DNA of 17,874 bases, taken from the NCBI GenBank assembly GCA_030153045.1, contig JASLID010000138.1, positions 1 to 17,874 of the forward strand. Direction: 5' to 3'. This DNA is from Flavobacterium sp. GTDB taxonomy: Bacteria; Bacteroidota; Bacteroidia; Flavobacteriales; Flavobacteriaceae. Made by a program: the position numbers and the translations under genes. A model generated the notes under the pieces. The model did no database searches and had not been told where the DNA came from. It saw only the letters and a list, made by a program, of their open reading frames with translations. Positions within the stretch are counted from its first letter, which is position 1. Each line of letters starts with the position of its first letter. Below, one piece after another: positions 7,326-14,080 of this stretch.

Positions 7326-7353
7326 TCGTGCAGGTCGTACAGGTCGTGCAAGG
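7326..7353 (-). repeat. Three tandem 9-bp repeats before the coiled-coil gene
   Basis: On the plus strand the units are TCGTGCAGG, TCGTACAGG and TCGTGCAAGG, back to back between the methyltransferase stop and the ribosome site of the 65-aa gene. No reading frame uses them. They may be a replication-slippage product or a protein-binding site. Confidence 0.6.
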
Positions 7354-7899
7354 TCAAACACCGGGGACCTCGATGCCGTCGAACCACGACTTCGGGGCCG
7401 CCCACTTCTTCGGCTTGCTCGCGATGGCGAACACGCCCGCCTGCTCCCAGTCGTCGATACAGACCGAGACCGACAGGCCCGCGGACTTGAGGATCTGGCG
7501 CATGAGCGGCGGCGGGTAGCGCCAGCAGTCGATCGGGTAGGGGTGGTACGGGAAGCCGGGGGAGCGTGTCGAGAGGACCAGCGACCCACCGGGGGCGACC
7601 AGCCGAACCAGCGCTTCGCACGCCGCCCGCCAGTCCTCGACGTGCTCCAGCATCTCGGTCGTGACGAGCGTCTCGAAGCCGTCCGGGTACAGGGCCGGCA
7701 GGTCGCCGACGTTCGCGACCACGTCCACACCAGGACCCTCGGAGATGTCCACCCCGAGGTAGGACGCCGGGCCATGTGCGGCGATGATCGGCCGCACCGT
7801 CCCGTTCACGTCGTAGCTGCCGACCTCGCACACCGACTTGCCGGCGAACAGGTCTGCGGGGAGAGAACCCGCCCATGTGAGGACTGAGTCGTGACACAT
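7354..7899 (-). CDS. Class I SAM-dependent methyltransferase
   Basis: A 181-aa methyltransferase of the Methyltransf_11 type, using S-adenosylmethionine. Seen: motif I VCEVGS at 23-28, the acidic post-I strand GVDIS at 49-53, the motif at 81-89 TEMLEHVED that is typical of small-molecule and lipid/sugar methyltransferases, and PGGSLVLST at 103-111. There is no DPPY or IPC motif, so DNA methylation is unlikely. Motif I starts close to the N-terminus, making it a compact single-domain enzyme. Start ATG 7899 follows GGAAGGGG but lies inside a 12-bp inverted repeat. It sits between the capsid gene and the nuclease/glycosyltransferase pair. Methylation of a glycan or virion protein is a reasonable inference, not shown. 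Confidence 0.85.
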   Translation of the reverse strand: MCHDSVLTWAGSLPADLFAGKSVCEVGSYDVNGTVRPIIAAHGPASYLGVDISEGPGVDVVANVGDLPALYPDGFETLVTTEMLEHVEDWRAACEALVRLVAPGGSLVLSTRSPGFPYHPYPIDCWRYPPPLMRQILKSAGLSVSVCIDDWEQAGVFAIASKPKKWAAPKSWFDGIEVPGV

Positions 7900-7906
7900 G
7901 GGCGGG
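7868..7906 (-). promoter_or_regulatory. Perfect 12-bp hairpin at capsid-methyltransferase junction
   Basis: CCCGCCCATGTG at 7868-7879 is the exact reverse complement of CACATGGGCGGG at 7895-7906, with a 15-nt spacer. In the transcript the hairpin begins 18 nt after the capsid stop, contains the methyltransferase start codon (7897-7899) in its 5' arm, and is followed by UUCUCU. It could end or slow transcription after the capsid gene, protect the capsid message 3' end, or limit methyltransferase translation. Confidence 0.75.
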
Positions 7907-7924
7907 CCCCTTCCTGAGCTGGGC

Positions 7925-9142
7925 TCAGACGAGCACCAGGTACTTCACCGCGTTCGGGTCGACCACGACGGCGCCGGACCGGACGATCGCGCGGAACGCG
8001 ACCTGGTCGTTGCCGAAGGCGTAGTCGTTGGACCGCTCGAACCGCAGCCCGCCAGCGATGCGGACCTTGAGCGCGGACCAGTCGCCGAAGTAGACGATCT
8101 TCTTCGTGGCCGCGATCGTGGAGTCGAACGTGGTCCCGATGTAGATCTCCTTGTTGTCGATCGTGAGCGGGTTGCCCGGGACCAGCGACCGCTCCCAGAC
8201 GTACTGCCCGGACCCGTCCTTGGTCTTGCGGACCGCGCCAGCGATCGGGTCGGCCATGACCCACGCCGAGTTGGTCCGGTAGACCGGGTTGACGCTGTGG
8301 AACAGGTCGATCAGCGCGTCGGCGAAGACCGCACCGGTCGCTGCGCCCACCGAGCCCGACGCCGGGTTGGCGCCGGAGGTGGTGAAGCCGGCGATGGCCG
8401 CCGTCTCGGCCCGGTTGTTGATCCGGATGCCCAGCTCACGACCAGCCGCGCGGGCCAGGTAGCCCTCGAGGTCGAAGGTCGCGTCCTGCAGCAGCTCGGA
8501 CGGCACGAGGGTGATGTAGCCGTCCTTGGTGACCGACAGGTCGACCGTGGTCAGCCCGGCGTCGGAGGCGGTGATCGGCGCGCTGGCGGCGGCCGAGGCC
8601 CCGGTGGCGTGCGCGGTCACGGCCGGCAGCGGCAGCGTGTTGCCGTCGCTGGTGTTGATGACGTCGGCGCCGGCCATCAGGATCTGCGACGACTGGACCG
8701 CGTACTCCCAGAGCTGGCCGTACACGCCGTCCTTGCCGAGACCAGCGGTCGCGGACATGGCGCGGGACTCACCCGCACGCACGGCGGCGAGCGCGCGGCG
8801 CTCGGCACCCAGGACGGGGGTGAGGTCGTAGTAGTCGCCGTTGCGGGACTCGCGGGCCCACTTGGCGAACTCGCCCTCCTGGGCGCTGCGCTCCTCGCCC
8901 TCGCCGCGGCCGGTGGCCTTGCGGAAGGACTCCTCGAGGTCGCGGGCGCGCTGCTCGCCCTCGGCGATGTCGGAGGCGCGCTTCGCGAGGCTGTCGGCCT
9001 CGGCGATGCGCTGGTCGAAGCCGGTCTGCTCCTCGACCGTGAGGTCGCGGCCCTCGGAGACACCCTTGCGGGCGATCTCCTGCGCCTCAGCGATGATCGT
9101 GGAGCGGCGCTCCATCAGCTCATCGGAGATGGACTTGGTCAT
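7925..9142 (-). CDS. Major capsid protein, HK97 fold
   Basis: A 405-aa HK97-type major capsid protein, the shell subunit of the head. Seen: an N-terminal charged, helical region (about 1-110; SDELMERRSTIIAEAQEIA, then FDQRIAEADSLAKRASDIAE, then RARDLEESFRKATGRGEG) that matches the delta/scaffold domain removed by the protease. The body (from about 115) has the usual features: VINTSDGNTLPLPAVT, then ITLVPSELLQDATFDLEGYLARAAGRELG (P-domain spine helix), then FHSVNPVYRTNSAWVMADPIAGAVRKTKD (A-domain), and C-terminal VKVRIAGGLRFERSNDYAFGN-like strands ending VVVDPNAVKYLVLV. ATG 9142 follows AAAGGGGACC. Protease directly upstream supports the assignment. Delta-domain cleavage site cannot be placed by eye. 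Confidence 0.95.
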   Translation of the reverse strand: MTKSISDELMERRSTIIAEAQEIARKGVSEGRDLTVEEQTGFDQRIAEADSLAKRASDIAEGEQRARDLEESFRKATGRGEGEERSAQEGEFAKWARESRNGDYYDLTPVLGAERRALAAVRAGESRAMSATAGLGKDGVYGQLWEYAVQSSQILMAGADVINTSDGNTLPLPAVTAHATGASAAASAPITASDAGLTTVDLSVTKDGYITLVPSELLQDATFDLEGYLARAAGRELGIRINNRAETAAIAGFTTSGANPASGSVGAATGAVFADALIDLFHSVNPVYRTNSAWVMADPIAGAVRKTKDGSGQYVWERSLVPGNPLTIDNKEIYIGTTFDSTIAATKKIVYFGDWSALKVRIAGGLRFERSNDYAFGNDQVAFRAIVRSGAVVVDPNAVKYLVLV

Positions 9143-9158
9143 GACAGGTCCCCTTTCA

Positions 9159-9191
9159 CTGGGACTCGATGTGGTGGTGCCTGAGTCCCAG
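9159..9191 (-). promoter_or_regulatory. Capsid leader hairpin, 9 bp
   Basis: CTGGGACTC (9159-9167) and GAGTCCCAG (9183-9191) form a perfect 9-bp stem with a 15-nt loop, 17 nt upstream of the capsid start. It lies within the 146-nt gap between protease and capsid genes, the longest gap in the window. A second 9-bp pair, TCGCCCGGG (9198-9206) with CCCGGGCGA (9270-9278), spans most of the rest of the leader. Neither stem is followed by a T run, so RNA processing, stability or translation control is more likely than termination. I see no canonical promoter here. Confidence 0.55.
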
Positions 9192-9288
9192 GAGGGGTCG
9201 CCCGGGGTGGGTCCTACTTGGGTTTACTTCTGGTCCCGGCCGTGGTGAGAGGTTGTCCTCCGCACCGAGCCCGGGCGATGGGGTGAAA

Positions 9289-10020
9289 TCAGGTCAGGTC
9301 GAGCACCTTCGCGAGTGCCGCCTGCGCCGAGCGCTTCGACTCTGACGAGCCGTCACTGCGCTTGAAGAACTTGACGAGGTCGTTCTCTGCGGCAAGGGCT
9401 CGCACCTCATCTGGTGAGGCGTCGAACTTCTTGGCCAAGGACTCGAAGGCGGCGCCCGCGCCGATGAGGGCTCCTCCGATGGAGCGCGTCTCCTGGGCCA
9501 GTCCGCGAGTCCCGACCGACGTGTCGAGATAGGCCGGGGTGTTGACGGGGGCGACGTCGATGAGCCTGGTGGAGAGGAGGGTGCGGCGAGGGAATCCCGT
9601 GTCATCGGTGTCCCATTCGTCCTGGTCCGCGATGAAGGCAAAGGAGGACTGGCGCACGTCGCCAACGGCGACCCGCGCATACACGTCCAGGGCGGAACGA
9701 TCTTCCTCGTTGATCTTGATCTCGTAGCGCAGACCCACGCTGTCGACGTCCATCTCCAGACGTCCCGATCCCGAGGTGCCGAGGAGGCGGTCGTCGTCAT
9801 GGTTGTAGCGAGCAAGAACCCCCGGCCAGCCCTGCGAGCGGGAGTAGTTGAACGCGCCCGGAGCGATCCGCTCCTTGAAGCCGCCGAGGTTCTGCGACAT
9901 CCGCTCGAACATGGCGGCATAGCCGCCGATGCGCTTCTCTTCACTCGCAGTTCGGACCTGAACTGGCATGTCCTTGCCTTCGTTGAACTGCGACGCGAAG
10001 CGCCGTTCAGCGTCGCTCAT
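9289..10020 (-). CDS. Prohead protease, HK97 gp4-like
   Basis: A 243-aa serine protease of the HK97 prohead type (peptidase U35/S78), which cleaves the capsid delta domain during head maturation. Seen: RIGGYAAMFERMS at 30-42, ERIAPGAFNYS at 50-60, the catalytic His in YNHDDDRLLG at 72-81, the nucleophile region VRQSSFAFIA at 122-131 (Ser126 in the place of the MSFGF serine), and LIDVAPVNTPAYLDT at 153-167. Start ATG 10020 overlaps the portal stop as ATGA. The same frame stays open much further upstream, but that is read-through of the portal gene in another frame. C-terminal residues 170-243 are charged and helical. Portal, protease and capsid lie in the standard order. Confidence 0.93.
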   Translation of the reverse strand: MSDAERRFASQFNEGKDMPVQVRTASEEKRIGGYAAMFERMSQNLGGFKERIAPGAFNYSRSQGWPGVLARYNHDDDRLLGTSGSGRLEMDVDSVGLRYEIKINEEDRSALDVYARVAVGDVRQSSFAFIADQDEWDTDDTGFPRRTLLSTRLIDVAPVNTPAYLDTSVGTRGLAQETRSIGGALIGAGAAFESLAKKFDASPDEVRALAAENDLVKFFKRSDGSSESKRSAQAALAKVLDLT

Positions 10021-11129
10021 GGCGTTTCTCCTCTTTGTGTCGGGTCCGCCTTCGGGGCGGGCACGTTGTGGAAGTCGCCACCCGTGACGGGTGCGCGGTC
10101 CTTCAGGGCTCGGGCCTCGTTCACCGACAGCCGCCCGTCGGCCACCTCGGCGCCCATCACCTCTGTCTGGGTCTTCAGGTCGGTGCGGATCGTGGCGTCC
10201 ACGTTCAGCTTCACGTACTGCCGCTCGGGAATCAGACGGGCAACCATCTGCTCGAAGCGGGTCAGGTAGGGCCGCATGTTGTTCGCCCGGTTCAACGACC
10301 GCGACTCGTCGGTCGCGTAGGTCAGAGACTCGGTCGCCGAGCCGCCGATCTCGCGGGGGTCGATACCGAAGATCGCCGCGGTCTGGTTCGCGTTGAGCTG
10401 CATCACCTGGAGGAACTGGACCTGATTCGGCGGGATGCTGATCGGTGTGACGCTCCAGTCCTTGCCGGAGACGAACGGCTTGCCCGACGCAAACGACTTC
10501 ACCGCCCGGTCCTGGATCACCTTCGCGGCGTCCGGCTCGAGGGTCTGCATCTCGTTCTTCAGGTGCGCCGGAGGGAGGCCGCCACCGCGCTTGATGTCCG
10601 CGTACTCCTGCGCCGAGAGTCCAGCCGCCCAGAACGACGCGAAGTCCTCCACAGGCGAGAGCCCCAGTCGGCGGCCCGGAGGCACGATCCATGGCTGGTG
10701 CACGATCCGCTCCGACGGCACCGGGTTTCCGTTGACCCGCCACTGTCCGGTCCACTCGTCCAGCGACCACTCGCCGAACCGCAGCCAGCGGATATCTGTC
10801 GGTAGTCCGAACCCAGACACCGCGTTGACGTAGCCGACCGCGTTCCCCGTCGCCAGCCCGTAGGCCCACTGACCGATCCAGTTGCCCAGGCCGATGTTCC
10901 ACGGCTTGTTCAGGTCCGCCAGCAGAGGCGGCAGCGAGATCGGCGTCCGAACCTCGCCGTCCTTGCGGTAGGCGTCGACCGGCAACGTCGACAGGAAGTC
11001 CACGATGTGCCGGATAGCTGCGAAGAACGGCACCAGAGCCGGCGCATCCGCCTGCAACCGCTTCGGACTCCCAAGATCCTGCCAAGAGTCGGCAGTGAAG
11101 CCCCGGGTCTCCCGCCGGAACATGCTCAC
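10017..11129 (-). CDS. Portal protein, HK97 type
   Basis: A 370-aa phage portal protein, the dodecameric ring through which DNA enters and leaves the head. Seen: an N-terminal FRRETRGFTADSW, VPFFAAIRHIVDFLSTLPVDAYRK (the conserved first helix and strand), LADLNKPWN, WIGQWAYGLATGNAVGYVN, the RWLRFGEWSLDEW segment, and IVHQPWIVPPGRRLGLSPVEDF. FGIDPREIGGSATESLTYATDE near 260-285 is the diagnostic HK97 portal motif, followed by helical LTRFEQMVARLIPERQYVKLN. I choose GTG 11129 because it overlaps the stop of the upstream 50-aa gene as GTGA; ATG 11123 is the close alternative. The further open stretch to 11216 would overlap that gene completely. Confidence 0.93.
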   Translation of the reverse strand: MSMFRRETRGFTADSWQDLGSPKRLQADAPALVPFFAAIRHIVDFLSTLPVDAYRKDGEVRTPISLPPLLADLNKPWNIGLGNWIGQWAYGLATGNAVGYVNAVSGFGLPTDIRWLRFGEWSLDEWTGQWRVNGNPVPSERIVHQPWIVPPGRRLGLSPVEDFASFWAAGLSAQEYADIKRGGGLPPAHLKNEMQTLEPDAAKVIQDRAVKSFASGKPFVSGKDWSVTPISIPPNQVQFLQVMQLNANQTAAIFGIDPREIGGSATESLTYATDESRSLNRANNMRPYLTRFEQMVARLIPERQYVKLNVDATIRTDLKTQTEVMGAEVADGRLSVNEARALKDRAPVTGGDFHNVPAPKADPTQRGETP

Positions 11130-11278
11130 GAGCGACCCCAGCCGCCACGGTTCCACGCCAGGAACCCGGCCAGTGCCGACCACGGAAGCAGCGCCGCCGT
11201 GGTCGGATCCGACCACACGCCGAACAGGAACAGGCTCAGCAGGGCCACCGTGAGGAACTCGAGGGCGGTCGTCAGCAC
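11126..11278 (-). CDS. Small two-segment membrane protein (50 aa)
   Basis: A 50-aa frame from GTG 11278 to TGA 11126. It starts 11 nt after the terminase stop, with AGGGGG upstream as ribosome site, and its stop overlaps the portal start (GTGA). Residues 3-22 are hydrophobic (ALEFLTVALLSLFLFGVW) and 27-42 again hydrophobic (TAALLPWSALAGFLAW), with a short WSDP turn between, and a basic tail RGGWGRS. That is the pattern of a hairpin of two membrane helices with the positive end inside. I do not recognise the family. Position between terminase and portal is far from a lysis cassette, so a holin role is possible but not favoured. Confidence 0.7.
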   Translation of the reverse strand: MLTTALEFLTVALLSLFLFGVWSDPTTAALLPWSALAGFLAWNRGGWGRS

Positions 11279-11289
11279 GGCGGCCCCCT

Positions 11290-12744
11290 TCACAAGATAG
11301 ATTCCAGCGCGTTGTAGTGGGGCGCGTTCCGGGCTCCCCAGAAGGCCAACGTCACCGCCTCGAGCATCGAGATCTCGCCGTTGCGCCGGGCGAACAGTCG
11401 ACGATCACCTGACTTGCGCCAGTCCGCCGAAGCCACCGCCTTGTCGAGTTGGTCATACCCACTATGCGAGACCTCCTTGGCCTCCACGGCGTCGTACAGG
11501 TCGGCGCAGGCAACGATGTTGTCCTCGAGCCCGATCCCGACGACGGCCGCGCCGGCCGCGATCAGGTCGTCCTCCAGGTCCGAGGCCGGGCCCTTGCGGT
11601 CGAGGACCACCGAGACCTGCTGCTCTCGCGAGATCCGTGCAACCTCGGCTACGAACCACGTCTTGCCGAAGACTGGGTCCGAGGCTCGCACACGGAGTAG
11701 CCGGTCGGCGGCACCGGAGACGACAGGCGCCAGGTGCGGGACCGCTCCACCTGAAGCGGATCCGCAGGAGAGCCAGACCCGGTCCGGGTCCATCGCCACG
11801 CCCAGCGCCGCAGGCTTCCCGGCGTCGTTGGCGGTTTCGCAGAGGGGCCAGGTCGGCATGACCAGCTTGTTGGCTGCATCGTCATCCCAGATACCCAGAC
11901 CCTCATGGCGGAACCCATCCACCTTCAGTCGGCGTAGCAGTCGAAGAATGGACTCTCGAGGAGTGCGGTGCGGGAAGGACGGATTAGCCTTCGCCCACTG
12001 CTTCTCGTCGCGGGGGTCGGCGTCGGGATCAGCGCCACACTCGATCCACACCAAGTCATCAGACTCGCCAGACAGCGCCTCGGTGCGAATGCGAGCGAAC
12101 GCCTCGGAGTTGTCCTCGGGCCGCGGCGGGGTCCCGATGTAGAGCGCCAGTCCGAGCTGCGACGTGTTCAAGGTCGCGAGCATGTTCTCCAACGCCTTGT
12201 CGGACAAGATCTGAGCCTCGTCCATAACCAGGACGTCAACACCAGGAATGCCACGACCGAACCCGCGCTCCCGAGCTCCGAACAAGATCCGGGAGCCATT
12301 GACGAAGACCACGGCCTCGTCGCCGGAACCCGTGTAGACCTGCTCGATATAGGCCGCGACCTTGAGCCGTTTGGCAAACCCCTGCATCGCGAGGAACGTC
12401 TCGTTGTGCGTCTTTGAGTGGTGCGCCGACCAGATGACCAACAAGCCGGGATTGTCGACGCAGAGCGCGAACAGCAGCCCGGCGAGAAGGTAGGTCTTCC
12501 CGACCTGACGGGGGAGCGACATGCCGACGCCGCCGACCATCGCGGCAAGCTTCCCATCAGCCCGGCGAGCCAAGGTCAGGCGGCCGGCACCGCACTGCCA
12601 TTCATCGAACGTGATGCCCAGCTTCTCGCGAGCCGTCTTCTCAACTCGCGGCCATCCCGTCTCAACGATCCCCGACGGCTTGACGATGTGGCGCGCTACC
12701 TCAGAGAGCTTCCTCGTCCCAGGCTTCGTCCGGCGCGTTGCCAT
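11290..12744 (-). CDS. Terminase large subunit
   Basis: A 484-aa ATPase-nuclease that drives DNA into the head and cuts the concatemer. Seen: adenine-side ITFDEWQ at 44-50, Walker A SLPRQVGKT at 76-84, Walker B VLVMDEAQ at 171-178 with catalytic Glu, and the coupling motif YIGTPP at 202-207. The C-terminal RNase-H-like nuclease follows: GVAMDPDRVWLS with Asp319, then VSVVLDRKGPASDLEDDL with Asp382, and a last acidic position further on. The start ATG 12744 follows AAGGAGG with about 7 nt spacing and lies inside the end of the small terminase gene (44-nt overlap). Length is usual for actinophage terminases. Confidence 0.95.
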   Translation of the reverse strand: MATRRTKPGTRKLSEVARHIVKPSGIVETGWPRVEKTAREKLGITFDEWQCGAGRLTLARRADGKLAAMVGGVGMSLPRQVGKTYLLAGLLFALCVDNPGLLVIWSAHHSKTHNETFLAMQGFAKRLKVAAYIEQVYTGSGDEAVVFVNGSRILFGARERGFGRGIPGVDVLVMDEAQILSDKALENMLATLNTSQLGLALYIGTPPRPEDNSEAFARIRTEALSGESDDLVWIECGADPDADPRDEKQWAKANPSFPHRTPRESILRLLRRLKVDGFRHEGLGIWDDDAANKLVMPTWPLCETANDAGKPAALGVAMDPDRVWLSCGSASGGAVPHLAPVVSGAADRLLRVRASDPVFGKTWFVAEVARISREQQVSVVLDRKGPASDLEDDLIAAGAAVVGIGLEDNIVACADLYDAVEAKEVSHSGYDQLDKAVASADWRKSGDRRLFARRNGEISMLEAVTLAFWGARNAPHYNALESIL

Positions 12745-12994
12745 CGCCGTCCTCCTTGGACTCCTGTCGCGCCCTCAGGTCAATGCCCTCGATCTCCTTG
12801 GCGATGTCCTGCAAGCGACGGGTAAGCGCCGCCAAGTCTCGGGGCGGGCAGTTCGGGTCACTCACGGTCTTCGCGATGCGCTCACGCATGGCGACCAGCA
12901 GGTCACGGTGACTCCCGCTCGCCGCCGCCTCAGCGACGGTCTTCTTCGGAGCCGGACCCTCACCCTCACCCACGGCGCGAAGAGTGCGTGCCAT
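12701..12994 (-). CDS. Terminase small subunit
   Basis: A 97-aa small terminase, which recognises the packaging site and loads the large subunit. ATG 12994 is preceded by GGGAGG with a 5-nt spacer. The longer open frame upstream crosses the intergenic region and is not supported. Seen: a flexible Gly/Glu/Pro-rich start, then TVAEAAASGSHRDLLVAMRE, IAKTVSDPNCPPRDLAALTRRL and DIAKEIEGIDLRARQ. This helix set (AA.SG....L..lr..IA...dp..P.rdlaaL...l..i..eI..ld) is characteristic of short actinophage small terminases. The acidic C-terminal tail overlaps the large subunit gene. Confidence 0.85.
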   Translation of the reverse strand: MARTLRAVGEGEGPAPKKTVAEAAASGSHRDLLVAMRERIAKTVSDPNCPPRDLAALTRRLQDIAKEIEGIDLRARQESKEDGDGNAPDEAWDEEAL

Positions 12995-13069
12995 CACGCC
13001 TCCCTGGGTGGATGTGGAAAACGCCGTAGATAGACCAAAAAGAGTGCGAGGGTGTTCCGTCCACTCGAT

Positions 13070-13086
13070 CTCTAAAGATTTCAGAG
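13070..13086 (-). other. Near-perfect dyad between nuclease and terminase genes
   Basis: CTCTGAAA and the complementary TTTAGAG form a 7-pair stem (one G-U) with a 3-nt loop, spanning the stop codon of the kinase-HNH gene. It lies at one end of the A/T-richer 86-nt gap before the small terminase. No T run follows it. A regulatory site or part of a packaging site is possible. I see no clear promoter in this gap. Confidence 0.35.
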
Positions 13087-13704
13087 CGTGACGCCGGCCG
13101 GTCGACGCTGCGCCCGCATCTTGTTGCCTCGAACTGCCGCGGTGCCTCTGTTGCACGACCGACACTCAGGCCCTCGGTACACATTCGGGTCGCGGTCGTC
13201 GTGTCCGAGGTCCCACGGCTGTTCGGGGTTGAGCCAGCGGCCACAACGCCAGCAGTTCGCCTGCCCTGCGTCGACCACCTTGGCCCACTGTTCGCGGAGT
13301 TTCCGGTGTTGGGTTCCGTACTTGGTGTGGTCCTTGGTTCGCACGACGCTGCGCTGGTAGGTGGACCACCACTGCCGCACGGCTGCGACCTCTCGCTGGG
13401 GGTTGCGGCCTCGTCGCTGTACTCGACGGATGCAGGTCTCTGCGTCCACGTCGAGGATGTGTTGCTCGGTGGCCTTCGTCAGGGTGACTGTTCGACGGCG
13501 GCTGGTCTGACTGGCGCCGGCTCTGATGACCACGGCCTGTGCATTCAGGTCCATCCCGATCTGCTTGAGCGCGTGTGAGAAGTGGCCCTCGTTGCGCCAA
13601 CGCGGGTCATCCCGGTCGTACACCGGGAGCGCGAGGCTGCGAGCCAGTGTGGTCTTGCCTGCACCGGGCGGGCCGAAGATGACGACGACGCGGCGGGCCA
13701 TCAC
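13081..13704 (-). CDS. P-loop kinase-HNH endonuclease fusion
   Basis: A 206-207 aa protein in the slot where cos-type phages carry an HNH protein that assists terminase cleavage. Numbering from ATG 13701: residues 1-100 form a P-loop kinase-like domain (MARRVVVIFGPPGAGKTTLA, Walker A 10-17), with DRDDPRW at 29-35 and an RR-rich lid (IRRVQRRGRNPQRE at 91-104). It resembles small AAA_33/polynucleotide-kinase-type NTPases. Residues 105-206 read as HNH: Y.WW..Y-type helix, KLREQWAKVV, zinc pairs CWRC at 150-153 and CRSC at 180-183, the catalytic His in WDLGHDD at 163-169, and Asn184. GTG 13704 or ATG 13701 overlap the upstream TGA. The kinase half is what is unusual; a role in treating cleaved DNA ends is inference only. 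Confidence 0.8.
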   Translation of the reverse strand: MMARRVVVIFGPPGAGKTTLARSLALPVYDRDDPRWRNEGHFSHALKQIGMDLNAQAVVIRAGASQTSRRRTVTLTKATEQHILDVDAETCIRRVQRRGRNPQREVAAVRQWWSTYQRSVVRTKDHTKYGTQHRKLREQWAKVVDAGQANCWRCGRWLNPEQPWDLGHDDRDPNVYRGPECRSCNRGTAAVRGNKMRAQRRPAGVTL

Positions 13705-13889
13705 CCTGCCGCCGTCTCCCAGTCCCCGAGCAACCTGTCAATTCGCTCGTGCGCCCGCACCCACGTGACGCAGTCAGGGTGGTGCTGCTGGCGTGCGGCG
13801 TACTGGGCCAGGTGGGTGAGAGCCTCGGCGATCTCGGGTCGGGTGGAGTCGTCGGTGATGCGGATGGCGGCGGGTGCGGTGGTGCTCAC
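13701..13889 (-). CDS. Hypothetical protein (62 aa)
   Basis: A 62-aa frame from GTG 13889 to TGA 13701. The GTG overlaps the preceding stop as GTGA and has AAGGGAA about 7 nt upstream. The sequence opens MSTTAPAAIRITDD and then forms a helix pair (TRPEIAEALTHLAQYAARQ, then WVRAHERIDRLLGDWE) with His-His-Pro-Asp-Cys between. That is a compact two-helix domain of unknown role. The open frame upstream of GTG runs through another gene and is not used. I do not recognise the family. Confidence 0.65.
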   Translation of the reverse strand: MSTTAPAAIRITDDSTRPEIAEALTHLAQYAARQQHHPDCVTWVRAHERIDRLLGDWETAAG

Positions 13890-14080
13890 AGCCGATTCCC
13901 TTCGTCGCCCCAGCCGTTGTTGCGATCGACGAACCCGACGAAGTCCGGCTGCTCGGTGCCACCTGTCTCGTAGCTGGCGGTGGTGCCGCCGTCCAGGCTG
14001 CTGGTCTCGGGCTGCTCGGTGGCGGTGGGCTCGAGGGTCCAGTCCAGCGTCCAGCCGAGGACCGCGATGGTCAGCCTCAT
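13886..14080 (-). CDS. Hypothetical protein (64 aa)
   Basis: A 64-aa frame from ATG 14080, with GAGGG 8 nt upstream. That ribosome site lies inside a predicted hairpin (14086-14134). The first 17 residues (MRLTIAVLGWTLDWTLE) are hydrophobic and strand-like, and the rest is polar, rich in Thr, Glu and Gly, ending FVGFVDRNNGWGDEG. It is too short on hydrophobicity for a clear signal peptide. Similar short proteins with an opening beta strand are common in actinophage early regions but have no known job. Its stop overlaps the next GTG by 4 nt. Confidence 0.65.
   Translation of the reverse strand: MRLTIAVLGWTLDWTLEPTATEQPETSSLDGGTTASYETGGTEQPDFVGFVDRNNGWGDEGNRL

Noticed and set aside
7354..7899. 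DNA methyltransferase of a restriction system
   Set aside because: It lacks DPPY/NPPY and Pro-Cys motifs and target-recognition length, and has the EMLEHVED motif of small-molecule type enzymes.
7898..9184. Long plus-strand open frame (428 aa) across the capsid gene
   Set aside because: It is the mirror of the capsid gene in very GC-rich DNA, with Arg/Gly/Asp/Val-heavy, low-complexity composition. The same holds for the other long plus-strand frames (525-1418, 3732-4784, 4669-5520, 5306-6364, 6811-7887, 14430-15251).
9289..11148. A 619-aa protease extended into the portal region
   Set aside because: The upstream half is Arg/Gly/Asp-rich nonsense in the wrong frame of the portal gene. The true start MSDAERRF at 10020 is coupled to the portal stop.
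11126..11278. Holin assignment for the 50-aa membrane protein
   Set aside because: Two hydrophobic helices alone are weak evidence and no endolysin lies near. Left as a membrane protein of unknown role.
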